From: an uncultured Acidobacteriota bacterium
GTDB taxonomy: Bacteria; Acidobacteriota; Thermoanaerobaculia; UBA5066
Length of the DNA stretch: 6,181 nt
Assembly (NCBI GenBank): GCA_937902605.1
Contig: CALFNC010000429.1
Location: 1-6,181, forward strand
Reading direction: 5' to 3'
The translations under genes were made by a program, and so were the position numbers. Positions within the stretch are counted from its first letter, which is position 1. Every line of letters starts with the position of its first letter. Shown one piece after another: positions 1 to 6,181 of the stretch. Below the pieces are notes generated by a model. It searched no databases. It was not told the origin of the DNA and saw only the letters and a program-made list of their open reading frames with translations.

Positions 1-1
1 G

Positions 2-835
2 GCGCCGACCGGAGCCTTCCCGGAACAGCTGGTTCGGATTCCGGGCCGGACCGAGTGCGTCCTCGCCGCCGACCTCGGCCGAGGCCGCCTCTACGTCTTC
101 CGGAGGCGTGGCGGGGACTTCGAGCTGAGCGGCGACCTCTACATCGTGTCGGGCCGGGAGGGGGCGGGCAAGACCCGTGAGGGAGACGAGCGAACGCCGA
201 TCGGCGTCTATTCCATCGTCGGGCACATCCCCGAGAAACGGCTTCCGGAATTTTACGGTGCCGGAGCCCTGACGCTCGACTATCCCAACGAATGGGACCA
301 GCGCCGGGGCCGCACCGGCAGCGGCATCTGGATTCACGGAACCCCCCGCGAGACGCTCGTCAGGCCTCCCCGTTCGTCGAGGGGATGCCTGGCGCTCGCC
401 AACGAGGACTTCCTCTGGCTCGCCAAGCAGGTCCGGCCCGGAAAAACCGTCGTCCTGATCGATCGGGCCCTTAGCTGGAACCGGTCCGAGCAGTGGCAGC
501 GGAGCCGCGACCGGCTTCTCGAGGCGGTCGGTAGGACGAGGCCCCGGCCGGAGACGGCCGGGCTCGAAGTGGTGCTGTACCCCGACGAGAACGGCCTGGC
601 GATGGTGAGAGGCGGTGGCCGGCACAACGGACGCCGGAGGGTCGAGTTCTGGTGGCTCCAGGACGGACGGTGGAGCCCGGAGGCGGCCGGCCGCATTGCC
701 TCCCGGAACGCCCCGGGGGGCTCAGGTGGGGTGGCTGCGATGGCGGGCGCTCAGCCGGTCGCCGATCAGACCCGTCGGCAGGTCGGCGTCCTCATGCGCT
801 CGCGGGAAGACTCCGGGGTTCCGCCCAACCGGTAA
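2..835 (+). CDS. L,D-transpeptidase (YkuD domain), 5'-partial
   Basis: The frame is open from the left edge to a TAA at 833-835, giving the last 277 residues. The GTG at 146 is an internal valine in a YkuD strand (LYIVSGREGAGK), because conserved sequence such as LAADLGRGRLYVF lies upstream in frame; the true start is off the window. Seen: GREGAGKTREGDERTPIGVY, typical of the domain's N-terminal half; active-site IHG (His codon 335-337); and SRGCLALAN with the nucleophilic Cys (codon 386-388, residue 129), 17 residues after the His. Known: the family forms a Cys acyl-enzyme with a peptidoglycan tetrapeptide and makes 3-3 cross-links or attaches envelope proteins, outside the cytoplasmic membrane. 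After the YkuD domain, residues about 155-232 (PELSW-like ALSW, then VVLYPDENGLAMV and EFWWLQDGRW) resemble a shortened Cds6-like C-terminal domain. The Gly/Ala-rich tail after about residue 233 is unrecognised. Any signal peptide would be in the missing N-terminus. It is convergent with the glucan synthase gene. The family call is firm; the physiological role is unknown. Confidence 0.9.
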   Translation, partial: APTGAFPEQLVRIPGRTECVLAADLGRGRLYVFRRRGGDFELSGDLYIVSGREGAGKTREGDERTPIGVYSIVGHIPEKRLPEFYGAGALTLDYPNEWDQRRGRTGSGIWIHGTPRETLVRPPRSSRGCLALANEDFLWLAKQVRPGKTVVLIDRALSWNRSEQWQRSRDRLLEAVGRTRPRPETAGLEVVLYPDENGLAMVRGGGRHNGRRRVEFWWLQDGRWSPEAAGRIASRNAPGGSGGVAAMAGAQPVADQTRRQVGVLMRSREDSGVPPNR

Positions 836-846
836 AACCGCAATGT

Positions 847-869
847 CCCTCGACTGAGACGCTCGAGGG
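847..869. terminator. Candidate hairpin between convergent genes, no T-tract
   Basis: A perfect 7-bp inverted repeat, CCCTCGA at 847-853 and TCGAGGG at 863-869, encloses a 9-base loop. It lies 12 bases after the transpeptidase TAA and about 50 bases beyond the glucan synthase TAG, where a shared bidirectional terminator would be expected. Neither side carries a run of T, so it does not meet the standard for an intrinsic terminator. It may be a weak or Rho-assisted element, or chance in GC-rich DNA. The rest of the 84-base gap (836-919) shows nothing further. Confidence 0.3.
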
Positions 870-919
870 TCCCTCACCACCCGGGGCGCGGGGGCGGAGA
901 AGGTGGCCGCCGACCTCGG

Positions 920-3900
920 CTACGCCGGTGGGCTCGCCCCGAGCACGACCTTCACGCGGTGAGTGCCGGCGTCGTCCAGGAGAGGGATAGCGTTGGGATC
1001 GACGGGCGTCCCGTCCATCTCGACGCTCGCCACGCCGGAGCAGCGGCGCTCGGGGTTCTCCACCGCGATCGAATAGCGCGCCGTGCCCACGCGCCACTCG
1101 ATCGAGTAGGCGGGCCACGACGATGGGATGCACGGGTTCACCGTGAAGGAGGAGCCGCGCCGCTCGAGCCCGAGGATTCCTTCGACCGCGATGCGGTACA
1201 TCCAGCCGGCCGAGCCGGTGTACCAGGTCCAGCCGCCGCGCCCGCTGTGCGCCGGATGGTCGTAGACGTCGCCCGCGACCGCGTACGGCTCCGTCATGTA
1301 GCGCTGGACCTCTTGAGGGGTCCGCGAGTGGTTGATGGGATTGAGCATGTGGAACAGCTCCACCGCCTCGTCCCCGCTCCCGAGGCGCGCGAGGGCCAGG
1401 ACGACCCAGAGCGCCGCATGCGTGTACTGGCCGCCGTTCTCGCGGACGCCGGGGATGTAGCCCTTGATGTAGCCCGGGTCGAGGGCGGTCCGGTCGAACG
1501 GGGGCGACAGCAGGAGGACGACGCGCGAGCCGCGCCGGACGAGCTGAGCCCGCACGGCGTCCATGGCCCGCTCGGCGCGCTTCCTGGGAGCGGCTCCGGA
1601 GAGGACCGCCCAGCTCTGGGCCACCGAGTCGATCTTCCCTTCCTCATTCTGGGACGAGCCGAGCGGCGTGCCGTCGTCGAAGTACGCCCGCCGGTACCAC
1701 TCGCCGTCCCAGGCCTGCTCCAGCATCGCGCCGAGGCGCTCCCGCTCGGAGCGGTAACGGGCGGCACGCGCTGCGTCGCCCCGTTCCTCGCAGAGCGGCG
1801 CGAACGCGCCCAGGACCGCATGCAGGAACCAGCCGACGAAGACGCTCTCGCCGCGCCCCTCCAGACCGACGCGGTTATACCCGTCGTTCCAATCGCAGCT
1901 CCCGATGAGCGGCAAGCCGTGCGGACCCGCGGTGAGGGCCCGGTCCACGGCCCTCACGCCGTGCTCGAAGAGCGAGGCCGTCTCGGTCGCGACGTCCGGA
2001 AGCCCGTACACCTCGACCTCACCGGCCGGAAGGGCGGGGGCCACGAGGAACGGGACCCGCTCGTCCAGGATGGCCCGCTCACCCGAGGTCGCAAGGTAAA
2101 GGGACACGGCCCAGGGGAGCCACAGCAGATCGTCCGAGCAGCGGGTCCGGATTCCGTGGCCGCTTGTCGAGTTCCACCAATGCTGCACGTCCCCTTCGAC
2201 GAACTGGCGCGCGGCCGCCTTCAAGATGTGCTCTCGCGTGAAGTCCGGCCGGGTGAACGAGAGCGCCATGACGTCCTGGAGCTGGTCCCTAAACCCGTAA
2301 GCCCCGCTCGACTGGTAGTAGCCGGAGCGGGCCCAGAGCCGGCTCGCGACGGTCTGGTAGAGCAGCCACCGGTTAGTGAGGAGGTCGAAGGAGTCGTCGG
2401 GAGTCGAGACGCGGACGGCGCCCAGCGTCTCTTCCCAGAACGCCTCCACCGACGCGAGCTCGGCGTCGGCGGCCGCTGGGCCGCCGGCCCCCCCGAACCG
2501 CGCCAGAAGCGCCCGGACCTCCTCGAGGTCTCGTCCCTGGCCCAGGAGGAACAGCACGCGCCGGGTCTCGCCGGGCGCCAGGTCGACGGCGGTCTGCAGG
2601 GCCGCGCACGGGTCGAGCCCGGCGCCGAAACGGCTTCCCAGCCGCTGGCCCGAGAGCGCGGTCGCGCGTCCCAGCCCTCCATTGCGCCCGAGAAATTCCT
2701 GGCGATCCCCCGTCGCCGAGAGGATTGGCTCGCTCGCCCCGGCGAAAGCGACGTGCCCGCGGAAGGCGTCGTTGAAGGGGTTGCGCGCCAGGACAGCGCC
2801 CGTGGCTTCGTCCTGTTCGGTCACGACGAATTGCGGACGGCCGGGTCCGGGCGGTCCGAGCGACCACTCGGCGTACGAGAAAAGCGTGAGGCGCCGCGGG
2901 CTTCGTGACCGGTTGGTCAACGTAAGGAGCGAAAGCTTCACGGGAGCATCCCGGGCGACGAAAACCGTGAGCTCCTGCGCCAGACCGTGCGCCGAGGTGC
3001 TCCAGCGCGTCACGCCGGCCCCGTGGCGCACCACCCAGCGAGGCGATCGAGGCGATCGCCGGAGCGGCCCGGGCGTGGCACCCCAGAGGGCGCCGCTCTC
3101 CTCGTCGCGCAGGAAGATCGCCTCCGCTGTCGGGTCGGTGACCGGGTCGTTCGCGAACGGCGTTAGGCGGTTCTCGCGGCTGCTCTCGCACCACGTGTGG
3201 GCGGACCCCGAGGCGGTTACGATGCTCCCGAAGCACGGGTTCGAAAGGACGTTGATCCAGGGAAGGGGTGTCTCCCGATCGCCCTCGAGGACGATGACGT
3301 ACTCGCGGCCGTCGGCGGTGAAGCCGCCCAGCCCGTTCACCATGACGAGGCGGGGCGGCCAGACCGCCTCGTCCGGCTGACCGCCTTCCTGAGGCTGGCC
3401 GGTCGGCAGGAGAGGGGGTGCGAGCACCGGCTCCAGCCCCGGGCGGTCGAGCTGCGCGGCCAGGCCGCCGCCGTCTCCCGAGAGGACGGCCTGGGCGACG
3501 GTCTGGAGGAGGACCGTCTCCGCCTCAGGCATCGTGTCGGCTCTCAGCAGAAATACCCCTCCCTGGGTCCCCTTCCAGGCGCTCCAAGGACCCGTGTCGA
3601 GAAGCTGGGACAGCTGATCGTGCAGCTCGTCGCGGTAGCTGGCGAGCCGCTCGTTCAGGATCACGGCGTCCGCCTTCAGCCCCTTCAGGCGCCAGAGCTC
3701 GTGCGCCTTCAGGACGTGCCGCACGAGCTCGAGGTCCTCCGGCGCGCTCACCCGCACGAGAACGATTGGGAGGTCGCCCGAGATGCCGTGACCCCAGAGC
3801 CGGGCCTGGCCGAGCGAGTTCTTGGCGAGAGTCTCCTTGTCGGCCCGAAGCGACGAGTCCGAGAAGAAGACGCGTGAGCCGAGCCGCTCGAAAAGCAGGG

Positions 3901-6128
3901 CCTCCTCGGCGGAGATACCCAGATGCGTGAGCGAGACCTGCGCATTCGTGTAGGCCAGCGCGAACGTACGGGCGGCGACCCCGAAGTCGTGGTACTTCTG
4001 AGCGAGCCCGACCGCCGCGGACCTGTCGGTGGCGACGCCCGTCGTGAAGGAGAGACGGGCGAACGCTCCCGGCGCGAGACGAAGGCGCGTCCGAAGGCTG
4101 AGGATCGGATCCAGGACCGCCCCCGTCGTCCCCGAGAGCGCGCGCCCGTCGAGGGCGACAGGGTTTTCCGGGCCGCGTCCTCGCCCGAGAAAGCGCATCC
4201 GGTCGGTCTCCCACTCCACCTGCCCCTGCGCCCGCCCGTCCATGGAGAGGACGTGGAAGGCGAAGAACTCCGGGTCACGTGGACCCCGCGGCCGGCGCCG
4301 GGCCAAGAGCGCCGTGCTCTCGGGAACCCACTCGGTCTCGATGAAGAGCTTCCCAAAAGCCGGGTGGGTCACGTCCTCGGCGAGGGAGCCCAGGGAGATC
4401 TCGACGTAGCTCGTCAGCTCGAGCTCGCGGGGGCGGCCGCTCCGGTTCGTCAGCGAGACCCGGCGCACCTCGGCGTCGTCCTCGGGCGAGACGGCGACCT
4501 CCAGACGCGTCACGATCCCGTGGTCGCTCCGCTCGAGGATCGCTTTCTCGGCGAGGAGCTCCACGAGATAGGTCTCGGCCTCCCTTCCGATGGGCTGATG
4601 CGCGGCGGACCAGACCTCGCCCGAGTGGACGTCGCGAAGGTAGATGAACTGGCTCCCCGGATCGCGGGTCCGGTCCTCCCGCCACCGGGTGACGGCGTGG
4701 CCGCGGCAGAGGCTCGCCCCGCCTCCCGCGTTCGTCACGATGGCGATGTAGTTCCCGTTCGAGAGGATCTGAGCGCGCGGGTACGGCGTGTGCGCCGAGC
4801 GGATTCGCCGTGGCGTGCGCGGGGGCGCGGCATGGGCCACGCGGGTCTCCTCGGCGGGGCGCGGCTCGATGACGGGGGCCTCTCGTGGGATCCGTTCCTG
4901 CAGGAGGAGCTCCGTCGCCTTGACGCGCGGGTCCGCGTGGAAACGGCCGACCATGACGTCCCCCAAGAGGACGTTGGCGATCGCGACCAGCGTCATCCCC
5001 TGGTGGTGAGCCAGGTAGCTCCTCACGACGACGCCGGGGACGGGCCCTGGGGTGAGGCGGGTGTCCGGCGCGGCGCCTTCTTCATCGGCGGCGTCGGTGG
5101 GCCGGCGTGGCGTGTAATCGACGGCGTCGTAGTACCCGTAGGGCCCCTCGACGCCCTGGCTCGTCAGGTGGCGAAAATTCTGCGCGGCCTCTCCCGGATC
5201 GACGAGCGCGGCAAGAGCGGTGGCATAAGGCGCGACCACGAGCTCGTCCGCCAGGCCGCGCTTGAGCCCGAGCCCCGGGACGCCGAAGGCCTTGTACTGG
5301 TAGCTGCCGAGCCGGTCCACCAGGTTGAAGGCCGACTCGGAGTTCCCCCCCGGAACACTCTGCCGCCGGCCATACTGGCGCTGCCGCCGTACGGCCATGC
5401 GACACGTCTGGTCGAGGAGCGTTCCGGGATATGTCCTCATCAGGAGGAGGGGCATCAGGTACTCGAACATCGTGCCGCTCCATGACACGAGCGTCGGGAC
5501 ACCGTCCACGCTCACGACGGGCCGTCCGAGCCGGAACCAGTGGCTCTGTGGGACGTCGCCCTTGGCGATGGCCAAGAAGCTCGCCAGGCGCGACTCCGAG
5601 GCGAGGAGGTCGTAGAACGCAATGTCTCGCTGGTCGGGCCCCCCGGCATCGGCCAGCCTGTAGCCGATCGAGAAGAGATGGCGTTCGCGGTCAAAGAGGA
5701 ACGCGAAGCTCATCCCGTCCGCGATGGAAGCCGCGCGCTGCGCCAGGTCGGAAAGTTGAGGGGAGAGATCCGGCCGCGTGACGGCCAGCTGGCGGCACCC
5801 CTCGGCCAGTGTGAGGAGCGCCCCGGCGAGGTTGCCGCTGTCCACGGTCGAGATATAGCGGGGATGGAGCGGCGAAAGGGTCCGTGTGTCGTACCAGTTG
5901 AGGAGGTGTCCCTCGTGGCGCTCGAGCCCCTCGACGGTGGTCAGCGTCCGGTCCACCCTCTCCACCATCTCCTCCGCCGTCAGTAGCCCCAGGTCGAGCG
6001 CGGCGAGCGTCGAGAGAAGCCCCATCCCGATGTTCGTCGGCGAGGTCCGGTGAGCCACGACCCGCGCCGCATCCTCCTGGAGGTTGTCGGGCGGGAGGCC
6101 ATGGTCCTCAGGTCCGGTCAGCGTCTCG
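920..6128 (-). CDS. ndvB: Cyclic beta-1,2-glucan synthase, C-terminal 1735 residues (5'-partial)
   Basis: Family role (known): makes cyclic beta-1,2-glucan from UDP-glucose at the inner membrane; a GT84 domain elongates, a middle domain (now GH189) cyclises, and a GH94 domain trims chains by phosphorolysis. Full proteins are about 2800 residues, so roughly 1000, including GT84 and the membrane segments, are missing. Residue 1 below is the GTG at 6058, which is not a start: 23 further genomic codons upstream include the conserved [11 protein letters not shown]. Seen: [10 protein letters not shown] (2-11); [10 protein letters not shown] (70-79); glycoamylase-like region with [18 protein letters not shown] (253-270), YYDAVDYTP (309-317) and [11 protein letters not shown] (345-355); GH94 sandwich regions about 420-690 and 900-1180, the second with [13 protein letters not shown] (964-976); helical barrel about 1205-1635 with [28 protein letters not shown] and CDWNDGYN (general-acid motif, Asp1389); phosphate-site candidates [10 protein letters not shown] (His1547) and YTGSAGW (Thr-Gly). 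It ends at TAG 920-922. A stand-alone GH94 phosphorylase is excluded by the N-terminal region. The gene could equally be called chvB or cgs. Confidence 0.93.
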
Positions 6129-6181
6129 AGATCGGAAGAGCGTCGTGTAGGGAAAGAGTGTAGATCTCGGTGGTCGCCGTA
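6129..6181. other. Illumina TruSeq universal adapter left on the contig end (artefact)
   Basis: The last 53 bases begin AGATCGGAAGAGC and continue as the reverse complement of the TruSeq universal (P5) adapter, stopping 5 bases short of its 58-base full length. I see no mismatch to the adapter as I know it. The first A would come from the dA-tail added before ligation, so native DNA ends at about 6128. Translation of the glucan synthase frame departs from the family here: the codons up to 6127 read [15 protein letters not shown], as expected for the family, whereas the codons inside this stretch give unrelated residues. Confidence 0.97.

Noticed and set aside
146..148. GTG codon as the start of the L,D-transpeptidase
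   Set aside because: It falls inside a YkuD strand, and conserved domain sequence is readable upstream to the window edge.
959..2908. Long plus-strand open frame (649 codons) antisense to the glucan synthase
   Set aside because: It is low-complexity Arg/Gly/Pro/Glu-rich translation with no recognisable motif, lying opposite the strongly conserved GH94 coding sequence. Such frames are expected in GC-rich genes.
3041..3058. Tandem 9-base repeat AGGCGATCG, including a GCGATCGC palindrome like HIP1
   Set aside because: There is a single copy pair inside coding sequence, encoding SPRSPR in a loop of the second GH94 sandwich. It is not a repeat array and there is no genome-wide HIP1 pattern in the window.
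3923..5485. Long plus-strand open frame (520 codons) antisense to the glucan synthase
   Set aside because: Same reason: no family resemblance, and it covers conserved glycoamylase-like and GH94 codons on the opposite strand.
6056..6058. GTG codon as the start of the minus-strand gene
   Set aside because: Conserved family sequence continues in frame upstream to 6127 ([11 protein letters not shown]), and the family has a large N-terminal membrane glucosyltransferase, so this GTG is internal.

Overview
The window is a GC-rich (roughly two thirds or more G+C by eye) bacterial contig end carrying two convergent genes, both cut off at their 5' ends by the window edges. The left part (2..835, plus strand) encodes the C-terminal 277 residues of a YkuD-type L,D-transpeptidase, a cell-wall cross-linking or protein-anchoring enzyme with an intact His/Ser/Gly/Cys active site. 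The right part, almost 85% of the window (920..6128, minus strand), encodes the C-terminal 1735 residues of a giant cyclic beta-1,2-glucan synthase of the NdvB/ChvB/Cgs type. It covers the middle cyclisation-type (glycoamylase-like, GH189) region and a complete GH94 phosphorylase module. The N-terminal membrane GT84 glucosyltransferase lies off the contig.

The 84-base gap between the two stop codons holds a 7-bp hairpin, possibly a weak shared terminator, and nothing else I can support. No promoter, ribosome binding site, RNA gene, mobile element or CRISPR array is visible. Neither true start codon is inside the window, so no translational start can be assessed.

The most important observation is technical. 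The last 53 bases (6129..6181) match, base for base as I recall it, the reverse complement of the Illumina TruSeq universal (P5) adapter. The biological sequence therefore ends at about base 6128, and the 18 residues that the glucan synthase frame would gain through this stretch are artefactual (the first from a codon that spans the junction). This also indicates a short-read draft or metagenomic assembly.

Both gene products act in the cell envelope: peptidoglycan remodelling on one side, periplasmic cyclic glucan production on the other. Their convergent orientation gives no evidence of a shared operon. The organism cannot be named from this sequence. High GC and these families fit groups such as Acidobacteriota, Myxococcota or Pseudomonadota, but that is a guess. 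I see no undescribed system. The remaining points of interest are local deviations in otherwise conserved motifs of the glucan synthase and a shortened C-terminal domain in the transpeptidase.
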